Virus record (IMG/VR): IMGVR_UViG_3300042300_000932
Location: 1 to 33,102 of that record
DNA length: 33,102 nt
Source of the DNA: a virus
Direction: 5' to 3' (one strand)
Positions 21,490 through 27,875 of this stretch are shown here, one piece after another. The stretch's first letter is position 1, and every line of letters starts with the position of its first letter. The notes under the pieces were generated by a model. It saw only the letters and a program-made list of their open reading frames with translations, was not told the origin of the DNA and ran no database searches. The translations under genes were made by a program, and so were the position numbers.

Positions 21490-21668
21490 AAGACCTTCCA
21501 CTCTCCGAAGCAAAAGCCGCCCATAAGCCAAAGGACGCCATTGAAGCCGCCAAGAAGTACAACGGACCACGAATGAGCGACCGCCCGGACATTTACGGCG
21601 GCAACGCCTACGGTGAGCTACGACGACAAACGATCTGGCAACGGATCAGAGGAATTTTTAGACGATGA
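21486..21668 (+). CDS. Unknown small basic protein (60 aa)
   Basis: A 60-aa protein starting at GTG (GTGA overlap with the upstream stop) and ending with an Arg-rich tail (RRQTIWQRIRGIFRR). The N-terminal half is Lys/Ala-rich (SEAKAAHKPKDAIEAAKKYN). The C-terminal amphipathic basic helix could contact membrane or nucleic acid. No family is recognised. The next gene overlaps it by ATGA, which supports expression. Confidence 0.55.
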   Translation: MKDLPLSEAKAAHKPKDAIEAAKKYNGPRMSDRPDIYGGNAYGELRRQTIWQRIRGIFRR

Positions 21669-21955
21669 AAAATGAATTTCAATTTGCAACTTGCGACCGG
21701 AATCTAGCCCTTAGATTCTTGCGTCAAAGCTACCCAACGCGGATTGTGGAGGATACCGAAGAATCCGCAAAGAAAGTACTTGACTTAGTTGAGAAGGACA
21801 TCATGCGAGTGCAAGACCCGGATTGTCATAAGCCTTCACAGATGATCGCTGGGACTAACTGGGATGAATCTTTGCGCGAAAGTTGCCATGCAATATGCCA
21901 AGAATTCCACCTTGCGACGCTCCAGACCCAAAAGCCAGCAGAGGTATCCGAATGA
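21665..21955 (+). CDS. Unknown small protein (96 aa)
   Basis: A 96-aa, mainly helical protein with three Cys (residues 10, 54 and 77) and one Cys-His segment (DPDCHKPSQ). The C-terminal part (WDESLRESCHAICQEFHLAT) is amphipathic. ATG overlaps the previous stop (ATGA) and the next gene again overlaps by ATGA. No family is recognised. Confidence 0.58.
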   Translation: MKNEFQFATCDRNLALRFLRQSYPTRIVEDTEESAKKVLDLVEKDIMRVQDPDCHKPSQMIAGTNWDESLRESCHAICQEFHLATLQTQKPAEVSE

Positions 21956-22068
21956 CCTACCTAACACGCCCCGGCAAATTCGCGCTGGCACTCCTTTACA
22001 TTGGACTAGTCGCCGCGTTCCTGACCATTTACGCCGACCACCCTTGGCTTGACGGGGTTTGGAGATAA
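21952..22068 (+). CDS. Small single-span membrane protein (38 aa)
   Basis: A 38-aa peptide: a short basic start (MTYLTRPGK), one hydrophobic span (FALALLYIGLVAAFLTIYA) and a tail DHPWLDGVWR. It starts with ATG overlapping the upstream stop (ATGA), which is the best support for translation. The positive residues before the span suggest an N-in orientation. Function is unknown. Small membrane peptides in early operons may act on host envelope proteins or proteases, which is only a possibility here. Confidence 0.6.
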   Translation: MTYLTRPGKFALALLYIGLVAAFLTIYADHPWLDGVWR

Positions 22069-22073
22069 CGAAG

Positions 22074-22523
22074 ATGAATAATTTAGAAACACAAGAACGA
22101 GCAACCCTCCTGCTGAAAGTGCAACGTGCGCTGGATGCGGCTGGGGTTGGGAGGGAATCTTTGAGCCATGGCGTAGACCCCGGCATTAGCCTAGATGAAG
22201 ACTCGCATCTGCATATCTTTCCTGGCAGTGTAAATGTTTATGTCTCTGATCCATTTGAGAATAATTTTGGAACCGTAGCCACCTTCACATTCGCCGAACT
22301 CTTCCCTGAGTTGGAGTGGGATAACGCGCAGTACAAAGATTGCGCCGATATTGAAGGGTTTGTCTTTGAGATTCCTCATCACCCAACAGAAGTAATTATG
22401 AGCATTTGGGATGAAGAAAGGGATCAAGCCATTGAACTCAACTTCCGCACCCCCGAACGAGCCAAACGCGCCGCGCAGTCAATCGCTGACTTGTTGGCAG
22501 AAGCCGGGAGGGAAGAGGCGTGA
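22074..22523 (+). CDS. Unknown acidic protein (149 aa)
   Basis: A 149-aa acidic alpha/beta protein. The N-terminal helix (QERATLLLKVQRALDAAGVG) is followed by strands (LHIFPGSVNVYVSD, FGTVATFTFAELFPELEW, GFVFEIPHHPTEVIMSIWDE) and a closing helix (PERAKRAAQSIADLLAEAGR). ATG 22074 is chosen over the in-frame TTG 22059, because GGAGA lies 8 nt upstream. The fold could be a small immunity-like or antirestriction-like sandwich, but I see no defining motif. It ends with a GTGA overlap to the next gene. Confidence 0.62.
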   Translation: MNNLETQERATLLLKVQRALDAAGVGRESLSHGVDPGISLDEDSHLHIFPGSVNVYVSDPFENNFGTVATFTFAELFPELEWDNAQYKDCADIEGFVFEIPHHPTEVIMSIWDEERDQAIELNFRTPERAKRAAQSIADLLAEAGREEA

Positions 22524-22726
22524 GTAAGTGGACAACTCAGCGACCGACCAAGCCAGGTTGGTACTGGGCAAAGGTTTTAGCTGGTGGAATTCACTCAATG
22601 ATTTGGGTTGGAGTTGCCCAAAAGACCGAAAAGACATTGATCGCTCGAATGATTGGGGATGGTGGTACTTTCTCGCTCTCTACTTTCCACAACTTCCAGG
22701 GACCGATTCACCCAGAGCAGGACTAA
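22520..22726 (+). CDS. Small 'KPGWYWA' phage protein (68 aa)
   Basis: A 68-aa beta-rich protein beginning WTTQRPTKPGWYWAKVL. Phages often carry short proteins with a similar 'P..pGwYwar' start, usually of unknown function. It begins with GTG overlapping the upstream stop (GTGA). It ends three bases before the next ATG. The function cannot be given; the resemblance is from memory of such small proteins. Confidence 0.58.
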   Translation: MSKWTTQRPTKPGWYWAKVLAGGIHSMIWVGVAQKTEKTLIARMIGDGGTFSLSTFHNFQGPIHPEQD

Positions 22727-22729
22727 CTT

Positions 22730-23068
22730 ATGCAATTCAGCACCGCAGATTTACGAGGATTTAATGCGCTTCCGCTAAAGAAGCGACGTGAATTCCTCGC
22801 GCTTTGCGCTATGCTGGAATCCGATGAGCCAGAACAACGAACCGAATATCCGAGCGAAAGGCAACGGATGGGAAGCGAGGATGCAAATCCAGGGGACAGC
22901 TTATCAAGCCTACGCAAGCACCAAGCAAGAAGCGGTCGCCCGGCTAAAGGAAAAGGTGTCACAGTCGCTCAGGCCGCAGGGCTTGACGGACAACACCTTC
23001 AGGTCATTGATGGAGGGATTGTATCTCCCGACGATCAGCAACACATCGAAGGCATACCAGAGGGATGA
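22730..23068 (+). CDS. Possible ORF overlapping the integrase start (112 aa, uncertain)
   Basis: ATG 22730 has a good SD (AGGA, 7 nt upstream) and the first ~32 codons (RGFNALPLKKRREFLALCAM) look like protein and lie in otherwise unused DNA. From 22824 on, it overlaps the integrase by 245 bases in another frame, where its composition becomes polar and less protein-like. It could be a real overlapping gene, a leader peptide that couples integrase translation, or the original start of the integrase before a frameshift. I rate only the first part as likely translated. Confidence 0.35.
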   Translation: MQFSTADLRGFNALPLKKRREFLALCAMLESDEPEQRTEYPSERQRMGSEDANPGDSLSSLRKHQARSGRPAKGKGVTVAQAAGLDGQHLQVIDGGIVSPDDQQHIEGIPEG

Positions 23069-23870
23069 AATGAGAGTCGCAACACTACACATGCCCTGGA
23101 TAAACACCGACGTTTCCGAGATAAGTAGGCAATGGATTCAGAACCATATCAACCGATTGCCAAAGACCAGCCCGAAGGTCATCAGCGACGTTAAGCGCAT
23201 CACTCGCTCCGTACTTAAATTGGCAGTCATAGACGGCATCTTGCAGGTGAACCCGGCCGAGTACATCAAATTGCCCAAACGCTCGTACAAGCCAGGGAAA
23301 TACCTCACCGCCGAGGAACTTCGAATCTTAATTGCCTACGCCGTAGAAAAGCAATCCCCGGCACTACCAGCAATCGTACTCACTGGGCTACTCGGCATCG
23401 GCTGGGAAGAAATACGCGACATAGAGCCGAAGCACTTCAACAAGAACCTGCTTACGATCGTGCGCGAAAAGACGAGATACCGCCGCCGCATCATCCCAGT
23501 TCCAAACAAAGTCCTGCAGCTCATCAAAGGGCAGACATTCCCGTTGCTGAAATCCGACGTATCTACGATCTACCACCAGATAGAAAAGCTAACCAACGAT
23601 TTATCCATGGAGAAACTAGGCAGGAACATCTTGCGGCATACCTGCGCTACTGGCCTCCAGGAGCTAAACACGAGCCTGGAAATACGGGCAATGATCTTAG
23701 GACATACGCCGCCAGGAGGAGCCACCCGCGACTATTCAGACAGCCAAATGATCGAAGTGAAGTCTGAGCAGCTTAACCTATGGGTAGACACGGTTCTATC
23801 TGAGGGTTGGGAATACAGTTGGGAATGCCGGATCAAAAATCAAGGAGAAATTATTGAACTTTTCCGCTAA
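22824..23870 (+). CDS. int: Tyrosine recombinase integrase (atypical catalytic residues)
   Basis: A 348-aa phage integrase that should recombine attP with a host tRNA-Leu. The N-terminal arm-binding part is AP2-like (RAKGNGWEARMQIQGTAYQA, then YASTKQEAVARLKEK), followed by a SAM-like core domain and the catalytic domain. In the catalytic part, Lys in VREKTRYRRRIIPVP, Arg271 in ILRHTCAT, His294 in ILGHTPP and Tyr304 in TRDYSDS are present. However, the first Arg (TG.R..E) reads LGIGWEEI (Gly193), and the His of HxxR is Asn268. ATG 22824 is chosen because the upstream ATG 22788 adds unrelated residues. It ends just before attP. Placement behind the PR-like promoter is unusual. Confidence 0.85.
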   Translation: MSQNNEPNIRAKGNGWEARMQIQGTAYQAYASTKQEAVARLKEKVSQSLRPQGLTDNTFRSLMEGLYLPTISNTSKAYQRDEMRVATLHMPWINTDVSEISRQWIQNHINRLPKTSPKVISDVKRITRSVLKLAVIDGILQVNPAEYIKLPKRSYKPGKYLTAEELRILIAYAVEKQSPALPAIVLTGLLGIGWEEIRDIEPKHFNKNLLTIVREKTRYRRRIIPVPNKVLQLIKGQTFPLLKSDVSTIYHQIEKLTNDLSMEKLGRNILRHTCATGLQELNTSLEIRAMILGHTPPGGATRDYSDSQMIEVKSEQLNLWVDTVLSEGWEYSWECRIKNQGEIIELFR

Positions 23871-23878
23871 TTTGAACC

Positions 23879-23937
23879 TGGTGCCCAGGGCGGGACTCGA
23901 ACCCGCACGTCCTTGCGAACAACGGATTTTAAGTCCG
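23879..23937 (-). other. attP: attP core: 3' half of tRNA-Leu(UAA)
   Basis: On the minus strand this reads as the 3' part of a tRNA: anticodon arm CGGACTTAAAATCCG (anticodon TAA, Leu), a long variable arm, T arm GCGGGTTCGAGTCCCGC, acceptor strand CCTGGGC, discriminator A and encoded CCA. The 5' half (acceptor GCCCAGG and D arm) is absent from the adjacent sequence, so this is not a working tRNA gene. Such a fragment next to an integrase is the standard attP form: integration restores the host tRNA. The rest of 23871-24065 holds no gene and probably arm-type integrase sites. Confidence 0.88.
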
Positions 23938-24065
23938 AAAGAATTTAGCCTCAACGCGCCACAAATTCAGGTAGAAATCTGCACCAAAACGGTGTATTCT
24001 TCCAGTTCAGTGCGTCCATTCCCAACCTTATTCCCAACTAGGTTTACCCGCTTGGAGGTAGACGC

Positions 24066-24794
24066 TTGACGCACCTTTCACTCTTTAGCGGAATAGGCGG
24101 AATCGATCTTGCAGCTCATTGGGCTGGATTCTCTACCATTGCTCTAGTCGAGCGCGACGAATACTGCCAAAAGGTTCTCGCAAAGAACTTTCCAGGCGTA
24201 CCCATTTACGACGATGTTACAACTTTCAATGGAGAGCCTTTTTTGGGACGAGTCGCCCTGCTTTCAGGCGGGTCACCTTGTCAAGACATTTCAACAGCAA
24301 ACAGGACAGGAAAAGGTGTTGATGGAGAGCGGTCAGGGCTTTACCGAGAAATCATCCGAATTGCTACCGAATGCAGACCAAATTGGGTACTTATTGAGAA
24401 CGTACATCAGCTCATACATCGAGGACTTGATCGGGTTCTGTCCGACCTGGAAGGAATTGGCTACCGCGCAACAACGATTGTATTATCAAGCGCAAGCACC
24501 GGAGCTACCCATAAACGGAAGCGTATCTGGGTGGTTGCACACTCCGACCAGGACGAGCAATTTGCTTTGCCAATCAATGATGAAGCACCAATGCTGTCGG
24601 AATTTCAGAGACACCTTTGGAGAAACCTTGGAGCCGTGGATGTACGAACGCATGATGGGATTCCCCGAGGGCTGGACAAGTATCGACGACGACGATTAGA
24701 GGCTCTGGGAAATGCGGTTTCGCCTACCCAAGCGTTCCCCATCCTCCAAGCCATAGCAGATTTAACCAACCCACCCCCACAGGTGGACATTTGA
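24066..24794 (+). CDS. C5-cytosine DNA methyltransferase
   Basis: A 242-aa enzyme adding a methyl group to C5 of cytosine in a short target, probably to protect phage DNA from restriction. Motif I is SLFSGIGGIDLA (residues 5-16), motif IV with the catalytic Cys is GGSPCQDIS (C72), motif VI is ENV (111-113), motif VIII is RKRIW (151-155) and motif X is GNAVSP (215-220). The target-recognition region between VIII and X is only about 55 residues, very short. The start is TTG 24066 with GGAGG 7 nt upstream; no earlier ATG fits. A second open frame with methyltransferase-like sequence is nested inside (24214-24699). The Mom-like gene follows one base after the stop. Confidence 0.9.
   Translation: MTHLSLFSGIGGIDLAAHWAGFSTIALVERDEYCQKVLAKNFPGVPIYDDVTTFNGEPFLGRVALLSGGSPCQDISTANRTGKGVDGERSGLYREIIRIATECRPNWVLIENVHQLIHRGLDRVLSDLEGIGYRATTIVLSSASTGATHKRKRIWVVAHSDQDEQFALPINDEAPMLSEFQRHLWRNLGAVDVRTHDGIPRGLDKYRRRRLEALGNAVSPTQAFPILQAIADLTNPPPQVDI
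24214..24699 (+). CDS. ORF nested in the methyltransferase gene, methyltransferase-like C-terminus (uncertain)
   Basis: A 161-codon open frame lies wholly inside the methyltransferase gene, shifted by one base. Its product contains HLVKTFQQQ, SGWLHTPTRTSN, then KHQCCRNF and PWMYERMMGFPEGWTSI. The last is like the 'LNPEWVEWLMGFPIGWT' end of phage proteins usually annotated as DNA methylases, and I recall proteins beginning '..LVKTS/ARTS..'. Each matched piece lies opposite a conserved motif of the main frame (IV, VIII, DGIPRGLD). So it may be a true dual-coded partner or simply the shadow of conserved motifs. Besides ATG 24214, an internal ATG at 24322 has a good SD (AGGAAAAGG). I see no other proof of translation. 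Confidence 0.35.
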   Translation: MLQLSMESLFWDESPCFQAGHLVKTFQQQTGQEKVLMESGQGFTEKSSELLPNADQIGYLLRTYISSYIEDLIGFCPTWKELATAQQRLYYQAQAPELPINGSVSGWLHTPTRTSNLLCQSMMKHQCCRNFRDTFGETLEPWMYERMMGFPEGWTSIDDDD

Positions 24795-24795
24795 C

Positions 24796-25416
24796 ATGGG
24801 CAATCGCCCCACGACCGACGAGAGAAAAAGAACGATGAGTTACCCATACATAAGCGGTGAGGGTGTTCCAGTAGCACATCCGTTATTCCAAACGGAAGGG
24901 GACGGTGCAATTCCGATCTCGCCGCTCCAATTTAATTACAGTGAAATAGATGTCGTTACAGCTATTCAGCTAAACAAACACTGGCATAGTTTATTGCCAA
25001 ACGTAGTGAGGGGAAACATAGATCGGAACCGACGCAAGGTTTGCTACGTTGCGGAATATTCAAACCGATATTTAGCGTGTGCGATATGGACTGATCCAGT
25101 TGCCGCAAACCGATTTTCGGATGGTCATTTGATGCTGGAGCTTAGGCGCATGGCTATCTCACCAGAAGCTCCAAAAAATACGGCAAGCAACATGATCGCG
25201 TGGATGATTCGTGACATTAAAAAGAAATTCCCTGAGTTAGCGCGAGTCATAAGTTACCAAGACACCGTTGCTCACCATGGGACAATTTATAAAGCAAGCG
25301 GGTGGACGCCATGCAACGTTGCGTCTACTATGGTGGATTGGAATGTAAACGGCAGAGTTCGCGCTGAAACACAATCTAAAGCCCCAAAGATACGTTGGGA
25401 AAAACAACTTTACTGA
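24796..25416 (+). CDS. Mom-like/GNAT-type DNA modification protein (probable)
   Basis: A 206-aa protein directly after the methyltransferase. The central and C-terminal parts have a GNAT-like layout: YLACAIWTDPVAANRF, LMLELRRMAISPEAPKNTAS, NMIAWMIRDIKKKFPELARV and ISYQDTVAHHGTIYKASGW. The last resembles the 'lSY.Dt..HkGtIYraagf' segment of Mom-family adenine-modifying proteins. The end KIRWEKQL is also seen in such proteins. Mu Mom converts adenines to a bulky derivative that blocks restriction. Together with the C5 enzyme this forms an anti-restriction cassette. The start ATG 24796 has AGGTGG 9 nt upstream; ATG 24835 is an alternative. The family call is from memory of motifs. Confidence 0.6.
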   Translation: MGNRPTTDERKRTMSYPYISGEGVPVAHPLFQTEGDGAIPISPLQFNYSEIDVVTAIQLNKHWHSLLPNVVRGNIDRNRRKVCYVAEYSNRYLACAIWTDPVAANRFSDGHLMLELRRMAISPEAPKNTASNMIAWMIRDIKKKFPELARVISYQDTVAHHGTIYKASGWTPCNVASTMVDWNVNGRVRAETQSKAPKIRWEKQLY

Positions 25417-25441
25417 GGCGATTAACCCCGCGATTCGCCTC
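25415..25441 (+). terminator. Hairpin at the end of the right arm
   Basis: GAGGCGA (25415-25421) pairs with TCGCCTC (25435-25441), starting inside the stop codon of the Mom-like gene. A third copy, CTGAGGCGATT, follows at about 25447 and repeats the sequence at 25413. There is no T-tract, so this may be a weak or Rho-type end, or a folding element. Confidence 0.4.
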
Positions 25442-25647
25442 AAATGCTGAGGCGATTGAGCCGCGACACTAAGAACCCCGGCATGGTCACTGACTTGCGC
25501 CAGGATAGCATGATCCGGGGAATAACTACATTGTACGATAGAAGGACGGTTTGCGGGCACCTTCCGTACATCTTGACCATATTGCCGACGTCGGGAAAAT
25601 GGTTTAGCGTTAAACCTTCTCAACCCGCCGATATTCCTCGTTTGTAT
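25417..25647. other. Convergent intergenic region (231 bp)
   Basis: This lies between the right arm (plus) and the end of the late arm (minus). It contains two hairpins and a short repeat (CTGAGGCGATT twice). A plus-strand frame from 25444 and a minus-strand frame from 25623 are open, but both lack an SD and run into neighbouring genes in the wrong frame. I see no convincing gene. Confidence 0.5.
25601..25616 (-). terminator. Terminator-like hairpin at the end of the late arm
   Basis: On the minus strand GGTTTA-acgc-TAAACC forms a 6-bp stem followed by ATTTTCCC, 32 bases after the phosphoesterase stop. It is a plausible but weak intrinsic terminator for leftward late transcription. Confidence 0.45.
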
Positions 25648-26436
25648 TCATGCGTTGAGCCTATCCCGGAAGATGGAGAGTATCGCCGTTTCAGCGTCCC
25701 AGTTCTTAGCCCGGTACGCCTTTCGGCCTTCTTTCAGCAGCGTAGAATCTTTGGAGTAAATCTCGCCGCGAACGACGCCCATTCCCCACCCCTGGAAGTT
25801 TGACCGCTGAATGTAGCGAGCCTTCGAGATATTGATCCCCGTGCCTACGTTGGCATACCAAAGATCGGCCGGCTGATTCCCAGCCAAAGAGTCACGGGTA
25901 ACAACGACAGGTCTATGCGAGTGAGCGGAGATAGTCAAGCCGTGTGGAACGCAATGCATCCTGGCTTCGTCCCTGGCAGAATAAACGTTGGCTTTCGTGC
26001 CATGTGTAAAAGAAATTGGGCCGAGGTTCCACCGAACGCTCGACCCATACTTTCTAATGACGTGCCAATCTCGCACCTCGTCCCTAAGCCCCCCGCCCGG
26101 TGGACTCCAGTCTTGCCAATCCACAATATCACGCTGAGACTTCTTCAACCGCCCCGGTTCGCTGATGTTTGCTTCGTGGTTCCCGTAAAGCCAGACGCGC
26201 TTCTTGATAAACGAGAAAGCGTTCAGAATACGCGCATGGTCGCGAGCCGCACGGTACTCGTCAATGATCGTCCAAGGGTTCTCATTGTCCCAGCGCGACC
26301 ATCCCTCACCGTCGTACCAATCCCCCAGGTTCACTAGCACGTCAGGCTGAAAGGATTCAATCTGATCGTGCAGGAACCTTAACGCCGCCGGATCAGCGAC
26401 CGGGTGATGCAAGCAACCAAAGGCGAGAAAGCGCAT
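25648..26436 (-). CDS. Calcineurin-like metallophosphoesterase
   Basis: A 262-aa protein with the order of metallophosphoesterase motifs: FGCLHHP (DxH site, residues 7-12), VNLGDWYDG (GDxxD, 38-42), YGNHEAN (GNHE, 85-88), then FTHGTKAN and ISAHSHRP (the two late His sites). These enzymes hydrolyse phosphomono- or diesters using two metals. The first Asp of DxH is Cys8 here, which may change metal binding. It is the last gene of the late arm, five bases after the deacetylase-domain gene. Its substrate is unknown: a role on DNA, nucleotides or teichoic-type surface polymers are all possible, and a late gene at the tail end favours the host surface only weakly. Confidence 0.8.
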   Translation of the reverse strand: MRFLAFGCLHHPVADPAALRFLHDQIESFQPDVLVNLGDWYDGEGWSRWDNENPWTIIDEYRAARDHARILNAFSFIKKRVWLYGNHEANISEPGRLKKSQRDIVDWQDWSPPGGGLRDEVRDWHVIRKYGSSVRWNLGPISFTHGTKANVYSARDEARMHCVPHGLTISAHSHRPVVVTRDSLAGNQPADLWYANVGTGINISKARYIQRSNFQGWGMGVVRGEIYSKDSTLLKEGRKAYRAKNWDAETAILSIFRDRLNA

Positions 26437-26440
26437 GGCA

Positions 26441-27874
26441 TTATTTTAGGTGCCGAATCCCAGTACCAGAACCAGTCGTAAGAGCAGGAATCGCAGTTGT
26501 TACAGGCTCCACCGAAGTGAACCCAGCCTGACGAAGTGAAACAACCCGATCAAGGAAGGTTTCCAGTTCAGTGGTCGCAAGCATCGTGCTATCCGTTGGT
26601 ACGTTTAGGAATTGGTGGAGCATAACCATCGGGCTTGCGCCATTCATGCAAGCCTGAGTGTACTGGTCTACCATCGTAGCGATGTTGTATCCCGTACCTG
26701 TTGTGAACGCGCCGGTTGGCCCCATAGTATTGAAGTCAATACGCGGGATAAAGAACGGAGAAATAAGCTGCCCGCCGATAGCTCGGTTAGTTGTTCCAAA
26801 CGATGCCACGCACCCAGCCTGAGTGATAGCCGCTCGGTAGTTGGTGCAGTTCATTTGTTGCATCCCGCCAAATGGAGATACAAAGTATTTTGGAGCGTTG
26901 TTTCTGATCCAGCCGTTTGATTTGATGAACTGTTCGCAAGCATCAATTTCCGCGAAGCATTGAGCCTGTGTAAATCCTGCCATCGTAGCCGGCAAGAGGT
27001 GCGAGCGAGTGTGGTTCACAATGTCCCAACCAGCGTCGTAAAGCTCGCTGATCTGGGCAACCGTCATAAACCCAGGAGTGCCAACAGAAGAACTGATGAT
27101 CGGAAGCGTTCCAACAAGACCACGCGCCCGCATCAGCGGAAAAGCGTCAGTGTAAACCGTGTCACGAGCATCATCAAAGATCAAGCAAGTCTTAGAGTCT
27201 GCTTGATAGTTGTCCACAATCTCCTTGACAAAGAACCTAGAGTACAAGCTTGCTCCTGCACTAGCCACTGTGATCCTTAATTGAGCCCCAGTTCGCACTG
27301 CATCATAGAGAGAGCTTGTAAATGCAGCCCCAACTGCCGGAACTCCATCTACCCCAGTACCAGAAGGAATCCCAACTGTGCCAGTCCCCGAAAGCTGTGG
27401 ACGTATTGCAGTTGCACCCGCATTGCGAGCAACGTTTGCCGCGTATGCCCGCGAAAGTGGAATAACGTTCCACCCACGAGTAAGCACTACTTGGTACAAA
27501 TGCGAAGTGTCATTATAAGTGATCGAGTCGTTTGAAATTGCAATAGTGCATTGAAGCTGGTTGAACGCAGTACTCGATGAAGCAATCGTTGTGAACCCGG
27601 AGTCAGTGTAAAAATCATCCAAGTAGATTGCAAGTGCAAATCGCCCAGTGTAAAGCCTTGTTTCAAACGTTGCTGTCACTCCGTTTGCAGTATCGGCAAC
27701 AGCGTTTCTCACTGAAACCAAGGATTCGCCGCTACCGTCCGGAACAGTTTGCAGTGATGGAGTGGCAGTGTTACCACTCGTGGCCGCCGCGCCCGTAGCA
27801 GTCGAAAACATACGAGTAGTGCCGCCAGAATAGTTGACCTGAGTCGGTGCTGATTTGATTAGTGAACTTGGCAT
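26441..27874 (-). CDS. Tail protein with NodB-type polysaccharide deacetylase domain
   Basis: A 477-aa protein. The first ~220 residues are beta-rich and Ser/Thr/Gly-rich, like a tail-fibre or particle-binding part. From ~230 a NodB-homology domain follows: motif 1 LIFDDAR (DD 234-235), motif 2 NHTRSH (two His, 288 and 292), motif 3 SPFGG (333-337) and motif 5 MVMLHQF (His 420). NodB enzymes remove acetyl groups from polysaccharides such as capsule or peptidoglycan with a metal ion. On a tail it could modify the host capsule or wall during adsorption. The Arg usual in motif 3 (RxPY/F) is not at its place. The gene starts with ATG just after the stop of the 100-aa gene (TAAGATG). Confidence 0.78.
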   Translation of the reverse strand: MPSSLIKSAPTQVNYSGGTTRMFSTATGAAATSGNTATPSLQTVPDGSGESLVSVRNAVADTANGVTATFETRLYTGRFALAIYLDDFYTDSGFTTIASSSTAFNQLQCTIAISNDSITYNDTSHLYQVVLTRGWNVIPLSRAYAANVARNAGATAIRPQLSGTGTVGIPSGTGVDGVPAVGAAFTSSLYDAVRTGAQLRITVASAGASLYSRFFVKEIVDNYQADSKTCLIFDDARDTVYTDAFPLMRARGLVGTLPIISSSVGTPGFMTVAQISELYDAGWDIVNHTRSHLLPATMAGFTQAQCFAEIDACEQFIKSNGWIRNNAPKYFVSPFGGMQQMNCTNYRAAITQAGCVASFGTTNRAIGGQLISPFFIPRIDFNTMGPTGAFTTGTGYNIATMVDQYTQACMNGASPMVMLHQFLNVPTDSTMLATTELETFLDRVVSLRQAGFTSVEPVTTAIPALTTGSGTGIRHLK

Positions 27875-27875
27875 C

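Noticed and set aside
22528-22764. Plus-strand ORF of 78 aa overlapping the 68-aa gene
   Set aside because: Almost fully overlaps 22520-22726, which has the coupled GTGA start and a recognisable N-terminus.
23879-23960. A complete tRNA-Leu gene
   Set aside because: Only the 3' half is present: the sequence 5' of the anticodon arm lacks the acceptor GCCCAGG and a proper D arm.
23854-24069. Plus-strand ORF of 71 aa with VPRAGLEPARP
   Set aside because: This peptide is the well-known false translation of the antisense of a tRNA T arm; here it comes from the attP tRNA fragment.
24119-24322. Third-frame ORF of 67 aa in the methyltransferase gene
   Set aside because: Short and without any motif or SD; a random open frame.
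25237-25623. Minus-strand ORF of 128 aa
   Set aside because: It mostly lies antisense to the end of the Mom-like gene, with shadow-like composition and no SD.
25444-25803. Plus-strand ORF of 119 aa after the Mom-like gene
   Set aside because: It has no SD and runs 156 bases into the phosphoesterase gene on the other strand, with no recognisable domain.
26436-26460. Further copies of the late element before the phosphoesterase and deacetylase genes
   Set aside because: CACCTAAAATAATG and AACTAAGATG only resemble the element in part; these genes follow the preceding stop closely and seem coupled.
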